Positions 45,409 through 56,045 of a DNA stretch of 64,000 bases are shown in pieces. This stretch comes from Escallonia rubra. Lineage: Eukaryota > Streptophyta > Magnoliopsida > Escalloniales > Escalloniaceae. The stretch covers positions 170,001 through 234,000 of the forward strand of contig JAVXUO010002440.1 in the NCBI GenBank assembly GCA_033065855.1. The letters run 5' to 3'. Position numbers and translations under genes: made by a program. Every line of letters begins with the position of its first letter. The stretch's first letter is position 1. The notes beneath the pieces were generated by a model. It was not told where the DNA came from. It saw only the letters and a program-made list of their open reading frames with translations, and made no database searches.

Positions 45409-46337
45409 TAGGGTTGTATACGAACCAATTTCGTGCCGAATATGGGCGTGTTCGAGCTTAGTTCGTGTAAGATTTGGTATGTTCGAACTCGGATCGAGTT
45501 CATTAAAGGGCCAGAAAATTGTTTGAACTCGACTCGAGTTCGTGTCCTTCAAATTCGGGCTCGGCTCGTTCAACTCGTTTAATTAAACGAGTTGAACTCA
45601 AGCTTCAAAACTCGACTCGTTTCTCTTGCACAAAATCAGATGGAGAGGCCTCAAGCTCAAAAGATAGACACGCCTCAAACTGACAAGCAATTAATCACAA
45701 AAGATAGACATGCCTCAGAAGAAACTGAATGGAAATTCTCTTAAAATCCAAAAATAGGCAAAATCGCACCAGCAATGAAGCAATACGACGCACGATGTCC
45801 AGGATCGCACCATCTATCTTCCTTCACCTTGATTCGTGAAGGCTTGTCCGTGATCGATGAAGGTGAAAGGAGAGAAAGAGGACTGAGAAGATGATCTGGT
45901 TTCCACCGCCGTGCACTTGGCGTCGCCATTACTAGAGAGTGATGGCGTTGTGTTGAGTTATGATATCAGGGTTTAATAAAGATTTTAGGTTTCGGCTTGG
46001 GAATTTACAAAGGAATTGGGCTCTTTGGGCTATTTGTCTATAAGGCAATTCTTTGAGTCCACACTAACATATTGTTCGCCTGTTTATCTAGATTAATAAT
46101 TGGTATTTGGACAACTAAGATGCATTATTTGTTAAATTAATATATATTACACATATACGAGTTGTTCAAGAACAAATTCAGGAATAAATGCATGTGTTCA
46201 AGCTCGGCTCGTTTAATAAACGAGCTCTAAAAATGTGTGCATGTTCAGTTCGTTAAGCATACATACGAACATAAATGAGCTTTTGAAGAACTGAAATGAG
46301 AACTCTTCATGAACAGCTCTGTTCATTTCCAACATTA
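45409..46337. mobile_element. hAT element with gttcg-rich ends
   Basis: 929 bp with the 8-bp duplication tctatggt (45401-45408, 46338-46345). The ends tagggttgtatacgaacc and (reverse strand) taatgttggaaatgaaca pair imperfectly. Subterminal zones are rich in gttcgaactcg-type words. An unrecognised minus-strand open stretch (45741-45929) lies inside. Absent from the left copy of the duplication. Confidence 0.8.
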
Positions 46338-46349
46338 TCTATGGTTTAG

Positions 46350-47711
46350 GGGTTAATTTTACGCTACACCCTGTACTTAGGGGTCAATTGCACCCAGCAC
46401 CCCAGAGTTTCAAAATTGGCACCCAACACCAAATGACGGTCAAACTGCCTATTGACCAGACGGCTGTTAGTTTTTTAGGGGCAAAATGTGATTATTGCCC
46501 CTAAAGCTTATATGTCATCCCAATCAGCTACACATGGCCAATTGTCTCTCCACGTTATTTCCCACCAACAGCCCTTATTCTTTCTCTCTCCACATATCCG
46601 TCAAACGGGAAATCAGAAATCCCAAATTCACAATTACCAAATTTTCCAATTGTTTGTTTGATTGAGGGGCATATCAATCGGCGATTCACAGAGAGATTGA
46701 GCGGAAATTTTTTTTCTAATTTCTATATCACATCTCCCTAATTATATTTCTTTTTTCCTTTCAACTCCAACCACCTCAACACCACCACGGCACCGCCACG
46801 CCACCTCCACCACCGAAATACAATTCAATCGAATAAAGCCCAACACAATTGATGGACCAAAAATCAAGCACCGCCCGCAAACCAAAATCAACGCCGCAAC
46901 ACCTCTGCCTTGTTTTCTCTATAAATACCTACGTACCATTATCAACACCATAACCCACTCATCAATGGTGGCGGGGGACTTCGGTAGCTGTTGATCTGGA
47001 TTTGGATCTGGATCTGGATCTGCTAATTGTTTGTAACTTTGTTTCAGCGCTTGCTGGTGGCACCACAATATTGATGCTGGGCCATTGTTGGTTGGTGGGG
47101 CAATTGAAGAGGGCTCGGTGGTGGATGAGTAGGGTGGTCAGCTATGGTGGGTGGGTACGATTACGGGTTGCTGGCGGTGGAGGGGTGGGGTAGTCAGATT
47201 TGGTGGAGGTGTATGATTTCGGGTTACTGGCAGTGGTGGGGTTTCAGTTCATGATGAAAGTAAAGATTTGTAGGTTGGTTGGCCATGGGGGGTTTGGTTG
47301 CAGGTCAGTTATGGTGATAGGGGTTTGTAGGTTGGTGGTGGTAATGTGCTCGGTAAGGGTGGTGATAGAAAAGAGTGGGTGGGGGTGAGGTGCTCGGTAA
47401 GGGTGGTGATAGAAAAGAGCGGGTGAGGGTGAGGGTGAGGGTGAGGAAGATAATCAGGTGGGTCAAGGGGAGAGATTGAGTGAGGAATTAATCACAGGGA
47501 AATGACATGAACACAATGTCAATTATAAAGGACAAATAGACTATTTTGCCCCTAAAAAAATTAACAAACATGTGGTCAAAGGCCATTCTGACCGTTATTT
47601 GGTGTTGGAAATCAAGATTTTCAAAATTTCGGTGTTAGATGCCAATTTAAAAACACTGGGGTGTTGGGTGCAACTGACCCATAAGTATAGGATGTAACGT
47701 AAAATTAACCC
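46350..47711. mobile_element. Mutator-like element (family D)
   Basis: 1362 bp with the 9-bp duplication atggtttag (46341-46349, 47712-47720). TIRs gggttaattttacgctacac and (reverse strand) gggttaattttacgttacat continue through caattgcaccc. It inserted into the hAT's right target duplication, so it is younger than that hAT. The G/T-rich interior (46960-47460) has tandem gtggtgatagaaaagag units. No transposase. Confidence 0.88.
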
Positions 47712-48602
47712 ATGGTTTAGTGACAGTGTTGTCTCGGGCTAGCGGTGGTGGGATGACTAGTCTTTCTAGTGATATGGCAGTCGTCCATGGCACTGTGGCT
47801 AATGAGTGGTCCCTTGATTACGAAATGCAACTACAACTCTAATGCTTATATATATTTTACATTATTAAAATTTCTAATTAATTCAGTTGGTCGACTTAAA
47901 TAGCCTTTAGAAAAGGTCACGTGTTTGGCACCTGCTCACTTTCATTAATCCTTGAGATCGATGGGACACTCAGTTCGCCTGTGAAGACCTACATGATCTA
48001 GATGGGTTTTAAGAACCGATTTGCTTCAAAAACTTACGATTATCGTGTCACAAGTTTTCAACGTTGGTATGTTGCGCAAGACAAAAATGCCATTGACCGC
48101 TGGATCACCAATGTGGATATGCAACATACCTAGATGCTAATATGTAAAATAATAAAAAACTTCTCAACCTAATACGTCCAAGATTAATCAATATGTTATA
48201 TTTGCTCATATGTTTTTTACACTTTCCTTTTGGTTTCCAGTAGAAATGTATAAATTAATGAAATAGTTGTTCCGTCAAATACTTATATGCCTTCTATACT
48301 AATTGGGTCAGTTAATACCTTAGTCATGGATCCATTGAACCAATGACCCAACGATTGAACTAGTGACTCGTTGACCCACCCCTTCGACCAGGTTAGTGTC
48401 CAAAATTAGTTCCTCAATTTAAAACCCAAAGGTCTTATTTGGCACAATGGGCAATATTAAGAGATTAAATGTTAGTTATCTCAAGCTTAGACTTGTTGCC
48501 ACTTTGGAGTGTATTGTAGAACTAATTATACTCTCTTGTTCACTTTGTTTTCTCTATGAAACGAGGAGAGCGGGAGAATGAGTTCCCACGAACACATCCA
48601 TG

Positions 48603-48850
48603 TACTCGATAATAAGTTTGAATCTTTCTCTTTCACAATTCCGAGTAGTGCATTACCAAAAACTGGGCAATAGGAACTTTTGTTGATCGTACGATCAGTT
48701 CTTTAAGTTGATCCACAGCAGCTTGACCATCGTCTTTTAGTTCGGGCAGAGCACTCGGAATTTCATCATCGGAAGACTTCAAGTCTAATTTTTCTTCTTC
48801 AGTAATATGATTTGAAGTCAATATCACTCTAGGCCCATCTTCTTCCTAGT
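48603..48850 (-). pseudogene. Possible gene remnant at the duplication breakpoint
   Basis: The minus strand is open for 64 residues with protein-like composition (LKSSDDEIPSALPELKDDG, VDQLKELIVRSTKVPIAQF) and stays readable upstream. I do not recognise it. In the left copy the same breakpoint is joined to TRANK1-like sequence, so both could be pieces of neighbouring host genes. Confidence 0.3.
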
Positions 48851-49191
48851 GTAAGTCATCCAACTATCAAAGAGTATTCTCATCTGTTATTCGAGCACAA
48901 AATATGATCTCGCAAATGAGTTACATGTTATTTCAGTAACCAATTCATTATTTTCGAAAGCAAGTTCTAATATAACTAATAATAAAAGAGGGTTCCTCAG
49001 CAAAATTCATACCAACCGGCCAGAAATCTCAAAAATAGATTTTGTGGAAAAGATTTGTGCAATTGGGGTGAGTTTCTTCTTTAATGGTGAAAAAAATCGT
49101 CCGACACACATACTTCTTTTCTTGAAAAAAAGAAATTACTATCTTTAATTTTTTTATAAAACCAACAGTAGTAAATTCCAATGCATAAGAG

Positions 49192-49787
49192 GGTGTTTGG
49201 GATTGATTATGAGATGGTCAAACCTGATTTAATTTAGATTAAATCAGGTTTGTGAGTGTTTGGCAAAAGAAATTAAGAGATTTAATTTATCTTCAAAAGC
49301 TAAAAACTGATTTAATCCATAATCCTCAAAAGTGGGGATTATGGAATAATCATTTTTTCATAATCAGGTTTGACCTTTTAATTTACCATCATATCCCCAT
49401 TTTTTTCACAAAACGATATCTCATACCCTTTAATTAATTAGATAGTTTCTGGAGGTTATCCCTTCTCCTATTGCCAAAATATTCTCTTACGGCTAACAGA
49501 GAGGGATACACCCGCCCTCTTCAATTCCTCCACACAATTTCTGTAAGTTCTTCTATCTACAATTCCTCCACACCATTTTTTTCACACAATTGTTTATTGA
49601 GTGTCATCTATGGTCATTTTGTCATAGTGAAACTGATTTAAGTATTTTTTATCCAAACACGTTTTATAAATTTAATCTAGTTTACAACTACTTTTGTCAA
49701 ACAGCAAACTGATTCTGATTAAATCAGATTTTGAAAACTAATAAAGATTTAAGCTGAATCTGCTTTTTTTAATCAATCTCAAATGGG
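49192..49787. mobile_element. MITE with gtttgggattgattat ends
   Basis: 596 bp flanked by taagag (49186-49191, 49788-49793). Ends ggtgtttgggattgatta and (reverse strand) cccatttgagattgatta. Further inward tgatttaat/attaaatca words mirror each other. Non-coding, superfamily unclear. Confidence 0.65.
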
Positions 49788-49793
49788 TAAGAG

Positions 49794-51644
49794 CTTTCCA
49801 ATTTGAATTTGTAACCAATATGATAAACATTCTTTCACTTGTAGTCATCACTAGAAAATTAGATTTCTAACATTCCAAATAGACTATCCAAGGTTTTGTG
49901 AAAGAGTGGGACAAACGTTATTTCCACTAATAACTTGTTCTCGTTATTCGTTGTCGCTGGGGCAAATCCCATCATATGGCAGTGCTTATATTAATAAAAT
50001 GAATTCATATTCTCAATTAATTGAAAGTTAATTGTTAATACATCCCAAAATATAATGGAATAGCCTCCGATCATAGAAACACATAAAAATGACGAAAACA
50101 ATCAACCAATGGAACATAATGAAAAAAATGGGTTGCATGCATAAAAATCGTACATACGTTGCAACTTAGTACATAGCAGCAAATATAGATGAGAGCAGAG
50201 GGATATCGTTTACCCTGTCCTCGATAGCAGTAATACTTTCTCTCTCTTGTTTTTTCCTTTCTTTTCTCTTTTTCTTCTTTCGACTGTTTTCTCTTTCTCC
50301 TTCTAGTCTTGCTCTTTCTTTTATAAGCCCAAGTGTCGTTTCATTGTTTGGCCCCATCTCAAACTCTTTATTTGGCCTGGGCTTTTATGAAGAGGCCAGT
50401 TAATGAGGACAAAAGGATGCTTCTCATTCCTTTTAATTTTTCTTCCATTGGCCCATTTCAGATATTGACCCAATGCAAATAGAAATCATCTTCTTTTCTA
50501 CTTTACATGTATCCTTTGTCCCTGGTTAGAGCAGACACACATACATGTTCTGTAGGAAGCTTTTGGTTTATATGCAAAGGTTGTTCTTGCCAATTACTAC
50601 TATCATATCCTTGAGTCATTTACGTCTTGGCATAGAAGTGTTGGAATAGCGAGCCATTGTACTCATTCTTCAGGATATTCTCTAATGTCAACCGACTTAA
50701 TGATTGACGAAAAGATGAAAAACTTGACGCACATGAAATAATTTCTTGTAAACCTATCCCGCACATTGTCATCTGCTAATAGATTGCAAGATGTGAAAAA
50801 GCTCGCGTCAGGATAGTTGATAGCCTCGCCCATTTGTTATGTTGATATATACGAGTTTATAATATTTTGCACGCAGTTTTCGGGTGTTGGTTCCCTCCGA
50901 TATTTCAAGTTTTTGCATTCCATATCAGTAGCTATCATGATTGAAAACTTACTAGGAGCTTAACTGCAATTTTAAAGAAGATATATGCATTTCTAAGTAT
51001 TCAACTCCACAACCATATAATGGAAGAAATCGTGGATTGCATGATCAACTTATAAGGGATAAATAGGAATTTTGTGACTGTGAATAGCAAAACAACTTTG
51101 AAGCTCTTACACAAACTGTGTGATGCTCAGTACCATTCATGTACTTTGTTACACAAGAACGTACAACATTCTAATGGAACTTGTGTTGGAATGAGTGACC
51201 ATAATTTGTTCACCAGAAGGCATCATGAAGGTGTGATTGGCCAAGTTGTTCACCATATCAGCAGCTATCATGGAGATGTTAGTGCATGGCTTAATTTGTT
51301 CACCAGAAGGCCTATTTACATTTGTCAATTTGATCATTAAACTATGTCTCTGCTGATAATTAGACCAAGTCATCGAAAATGTGTGATTGGCCAAGTTGGA
51401 TTCCTTTCTCTGAATACATTTCCTAAGTAAGCTCGAATTTCATGCTTATGGATTCCAAGTAATAGGCTTCGCCCATCTGCGGTGGTAACAAAACTAACAA
51501 CAATTGCCGGCATTTCTTCGAACAAACCCACAATATTATCAGTCAATCAGTTTTGATCCATTCCTTGATCGGTTGGAGGATCAAATTCACGTGCCAACGC
51601 GATTGTTTCACCGACAATAATATCAAGGAAAAATATACACTCGC
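49794..51644. other. Unassigned stretch
   Basis: No gene recognised. 51200-51410 contains short direct repeats (taatttgttcaccagaaggc twice, gtgtgattggccaagttg twice) that look like transposon debris. Confidence 0.5.
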
Positions 51645-51939
51645 TGAGTTTTTGGTTTAATGCACTCGCTACCCTTGCCTTTTGAAAAAATATATTGACC
51701 TCCCTTCACATTGTGCGTCGTGCATCACAAACCCCCTCCCATTATTTTCCAACGCCGTTTTGGGGTCAAGATATTTTAAAAACCAAATACACCCATACCA
51801 CCATCACCTTAGTAATTCAACAATGTCCCAAAATCAACACCACAGCCGCCCAACCCAAGGCTTCCTTCACCCCACACCCGTGGTCATCTCTCGTCTACCT
51901 AACCCTTCCACCACTGCTCCCACGCCTTGCCGCTTCTAT

Positions 51940-51969
51940 TTACCGAGGGTTCGAATCCCTCTCTTTCCG
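51940..51969 (+). other. Plastid tRNA-Ser 3' fragment
   Basis: ttaccgagggttcgaatccc followed by tctctttccg is the end of the variable arm, T arm and acceptor strand of plastid trnS-GCU as I know it. The T-loop word gttcgaatc is intact and gaggg/ccctc pairs as the T stem. The 5' half is absent, so it is not a gene but a captured organelle fragment. Confidence 0.6.
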
Positions 51970-52362
51970 TACCTTCACCATACACACACCTACCCCTTAC
52001 ACAACCCCCCACCCCCCCGGGCCACCCACCACACACGCACGACAAACACCACACCCGTAGACACACGACACACAAACACACACTTATAGACAGACACGAG
52101 ACGCAAACGCGCACACTCGGAGGCTACGGTGGTGACAATTTGGCGTCTGTGGTGGTGTTGGCAACAATTTGGTGGTGTGACGTGTTGGCAACAATATGGT
52201 TTGCAGTGGTGGAAGCAATTTGGCAGCTGCGGGGTATTGGAGTTTCCATTGGATTGGACTCTAGGCTTTTGTTGGTAATTGAGGAATCGGTAGGGGTGGT
52301 GGGACTGTTTGGGGTTGGTTTGAGGTGGTAGGATAAGCTAGGGGTGGTTGGTCTATGGTGGT

Positions 52363-53797
52363 CAGGGGCGAAACTACGCTTGTACGAGGGGGTGCTGTAC
52401 GTAGCCCCCCCTCAGATTTTGAAAAAAAAAAATTTAAATATATATAGTGTTTTTTTTCATTTGCAACTTTTCCTTTCTCTCTCTTTCTCTCTCTCTCTCT
52501 CCTCCTCTCTCGGCCGGCCCACAGTCACCTCACCGGACAGTCGGACACCCGTCACCGGCTCACCGAACTGCACTTACGCTGGTCAGCGGTCGCCGTCAGT
52601 GAAGCTCAAAATATATATAGTGTTTTTTTTCATTTGCAACTTTTCCTTTCTCTCTCTTTCTCTCTCTCTCTCTCTCCTCCTCTCTCGGCCGGCTCACAGT
52701 CACCTCACCGGACAGTCGGACACCGGCTCACCGAACTGCACTTACGCTGGTCAGCGGTCGCCGTCAGTGAAGCTCTCACGCCGTGACGCCGGCATCTCTC
52801 TTCCAGTCCTCTTCTCTCGGCTCTCTCAGCCACCACGGCTCGCCACACCGCCCACACGCCGGCACCACCCACCGACCCACGGCCACCGGTCGTCGGCTCA
52901 GTTGGGCTCATCAGTTGGTCGCCGTCCGTCCCTCGATTCCGAAGCGCGAAGCCGGTGAAGGCCCTCCTCAGTCCGGCTGTCCCCACCCCAACTCCGGCCA
53001 GTCCCCACCCAACTCCGGCGACTCCGGCCAGAACAAATCTGGGCGGCAGATCTAGCTTAGATCTACCGTCTACGAGCCGGCGCATGAACCGAGGAAGTTC
53101 CGCCACTGCCGTTCAGCAGTCACGGCGCTTGAAATAGTGAAATTACAGATCTGACTTTGAGTTTCAGTCACCGACAACATTGCGACAACGACGCCGTTCT
53201 GATTTCTGAGGACCAAGGTCAGTGTGCATTTTGAACAATTTCTTTTGCTATTGAGAATTGATTATTTGATTAATAATTTTAGGTTGTTAGTTGTGTATTT
53301 GATAATTTAGATTACTAATTGATGCTTTATGGATGTTAATCGTGCATTGAGCACTTAGATTTGAGATTGTTGATGGAGGATAGGACCCAATTGAATTTTT
53401 ATCCCATTTGAGCATTGATTATTTGATTGATAGCTTGGTTTGTTACGAATGGATGAATGATAGCTTGATTTGTTACATCGAGAAGAATGTCTTCAAAACT
53501 ATTACAAATGAGGCAATTATCAAACGCTACCAATTTTTGGCGCCTCATCGAGTAGTTATTTAATGCTTTCGTTTGTAAACACTGAAATATGTATTTTGTA
53601 TTCTCTTCTTTGGTGTTGTAAAGAGTCCTTAGTGGCTCTCATGAAACTTAATAAGACCTTTTAGATGTTTTTTAGTATGTTTTGTGTATTATCGAAAAGT
53701 GCACTTTGTTTTTGTATACTATTTTACTTATAAAAATATTTATCTCCTTCGATATATTTTTAGCCCCCCCTGGGATGAAATCCTGATTCCGCCACTG
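52363..53797. mobile_element. hAT element with internal tandem duplication
   Basis: 1435 bp with the 8-bp duplication atggtggt (52355-52362, 53798-53805). Ends caggggcgaaactacg and (reverse strand) cagtggcggaatcagg are common for plant hATs. Interior 52435-52607 and 52608-52780 are near-identical direct copies, each with a CT microsatellite and a block starting ggccggc.cacagtcacc. No transposase core is seen. Confidence 0.85.
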
Positions 53798-54289
53798 ATG
53801 GTGGTGGGTTTGTGGTTGGCCGCTGGTAGTGGGTGTTTCAGCAATGGTGGTGGATGATGACTCAGCGATTGCTGTGGGTTGGTCGATGGTTATGTTTATC
53901 ACTGGATTTAAGGTTTTGTTTGGATAGAGAGTTGGGATTTCTGGATTGAGATTTTGGTTTTTGTGATTTATGAGATAGATTTCTGCAAAAAGTGTCAACA
54001 TTTGAAAATTCGTTACACCCGTAAGGTTAATTATGTCATTTTAATTAATTATTTAACACCTTCTACCGAAATTTAATGGCATGTGAGTGTCGGTGTAATT
54101 TCTCAATTAAGTTCGAGTAGCGAGTGTATTAAATTGAAAACGCAAATTCAAAATATTGTGTTATTTTAAGCAGCTAGAGCCCCCAAATAATATGTCTAAG
54201 TCACCGTGATGTCCCCCATTAGCTCAACGACATGGTCGACATTACCACACACATCAATCTCTGTCTTTCTTGGTTCTGGTCTATTTCTT

Positions 54290-54553
54290 CAAATAATTAA
54301 ATCAAAAAAATGTAGAGATTTGATTTAGGAGTAATTGTATTGAACGAGAACACGATTTTAAAGTTCGAGTTTGGTTCGTATATTTAAAGGAACGAACTCA
54401 AGTCGAACACGAGTTTGAGAACCGATTGCGAACTGAATTCAAACAAAATTCTGAAGATTAAACGAACACGAGTTCGTGCATGGCCTAAAACTAAGCAAAC
54501 AACTTTGAACATACCTCTATTTAACTCGAACTCGGTTCATATACAGCCTTAGT
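54290..54553. mobile_element. hAT-like fragment with gttcg-rich end
   Basis: The right end (reverse strand) taaggctgtatatgaaccga resembles tagggttgtatacgaacc of the hAT at 45409. The interior has cgaacacgagttcg-type words. The left end is not convincing. Confidence 0.45.
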
Positions 54554-54718
54554 GACAGACTAGAGTACTTTGGCTAAAAAACAATCTTGTGCAATGAGGC
54601 TTACGTGAAAGTATCTGTTATTTTTCATGAGTTTTTTAAATGGTTGAAGTTTGAACTGTTTTGGAGTACTGTGGAACTGATTTACCAATTAGTCAAAATG
54701 TTTATGGAGGATAACTTA

Positions 54719-55112
54719 GGAGCCTTTGGTAACACTATCAATTTTGATTTTCTGTTTCCAAAAAAATAAAAATAAAAACGAGTTAAATTTTTTTTTTTTT
54801 ACAAAAAACAAATGGGTGTTTGATTACCCAGTTTTTATTTTAAGTTTTTTCTTTGGTGGTGGTTTGCGGTGGTGGGGCGTGGCAGTGTCGGTGGCTGGTG
54901 GATACCGGTCGCCGGCGGCCGGCTGTGGGATGGTGGTGGTGGTCTCAAAATAAAAACCAAAACTGAAAACCGAAAACCGAAAATTTCTTTTTGGAGTTTT
55001 AAAAAATAGCCATGTTTTCAAAACTGAAGAAAAAAAATAAAAACTGTGTATCAAACGCGTTTATTTTCTCCAGTTTACAAAACTGGAAAAAATAAGTGCC
55101 ACCAAACGGAGT
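54719..55112. mobile_element. MITE (family C), copy 2
   Basis: The best bounded of three. Left ggagcctttggtaacact, right (reverse strand) aactccgtttggtggcact, flanked by tta. It shares its core with 34981-35395 and 58856-59145. Confidence 0.65.
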
Positions 55113-55719
55113 TTAATTTAATTGCCCTCAGAAAATCTATCAGACTGACTTGAGAATCCATCTGAATGATTTGCTTCAAACGCGGATCGATTGAGCTGCT
55201 TCTCTAAAACAACTTTGAGAAAGCTGGGAGAATAGTTGGACTAAATCTAGAAATCATTGGCCTGATCCAAGATCAGTCGAACTAAATTGCCATTCAATTC
55301 AGATCTTTCTTCCTTGTAAGTTGTGACAAACTCTATCACCAAAATCGTCCAACTAGTTTGACACTAGTCAAATGGTTTTAGCTTAGAGATGGATGTTTCA
55401 TAAGTGAACTTTTTTTTTAAGTCATTCTTTGGGCTAAATATGTCATAATTAAGTAAGGATACACTCGACACAAGGTCAACAATCATGTCAGAAGCGCAAC
55501 TATTAGCTTAAGTATCTACCTAACTCTGCAGATATATCAAAGAGGAAGAAAAATGACGTAAAAATGTCATGAAAACTCTCTGGCTCAATTAGAAGGTCAA
55601 CCACTTGCTGAAATTTACTTATGAAAGTCCATTCTCAAATAGTAGTTGATATAACTCAAATATAACTCTCAATAATTGGGAAACACCAGGCGAATCCCAG
55701 TCAAATTGAGAGATTTATG
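55113..55719. other. Unassigned stretch
   Basis: Nothing recognised on either strand. Confidence 0.5.
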
Positions 55720-56045
55720 ATTATCTTATCAGGATTCTAAAAGAGACTTTAAAGATTGTGACGTGATCCTCGAGGATCCTAACGCGATCCTAACACATCT
55801 GGCCCACGGCCCAGTCCTATTAGGACTCTCCTCCTACAACTATATAAAAGGGTCTACCCCCAGGTATGAGGACAACTACACACAGATACACATTTGTGTC
55901 TTTCATGCTTTTTCAGAATTATTATTCTGTAGCTGCGCTCTGACCTAAGCATCGGAGAGTTCTCCGCCGGGAACCCCACCCGGCGGTCACTCGTTTTCTG
56001 TCTTGCAGGTCATCGGTCCAAGCTCGGGTTCCGTAATTTGCGCTG
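55720..56045 (+). mobile_element. LTR-like fragment (promoter and R-U5 type)
   Basis: Fossil. ctatataaaaggg at 55838 is followed by ctgacctaagcatcggagag, the ccgccggg...cccggcgg hairpin and tcttgcaggtcatcgg, a layout typical of the R-U5 part of plant LTRs. The outer edges are uncertain and no internal region is attached, so a solo LTR is likely. Superfamily unresolved. Confidence 0.5.

Larger units (their letters stand above)
44551..48602. repeat. Segmental duplication, right copy
   Basis: Counterpart of 5101-7730 plus 10457-10767, same orientation. It lacks the CACTA, Harbinger-like, foldback, LINE and TA-embedded insertions of the left copy. It has instead a hAT at 45409 and a MULE at 46350. 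Confidence 0.85.
51650..54140. mobile_element. Composite MULE-like element with nested hAT
   Basis: The left phrase tttaatgcactcgctac and the right reverse-strand phrase tttaatacactcgctac form a TIR. The match is weaker outward and I could not find the target duplication, so the limits are approximate. Inside are a plastid tRNA fragment and a complete hAT. The zone 51780-52350 is C/A-rich, then G/T-rich, like the other MULE interiors here. Confidence 0.5.

Noticed and set aside
52344-52958. 204-residue plus-strand frame
   Set aside because: Spans the tandem CT-rich units of a hAT and has no domain; a Ser/Leu repeat artefact.
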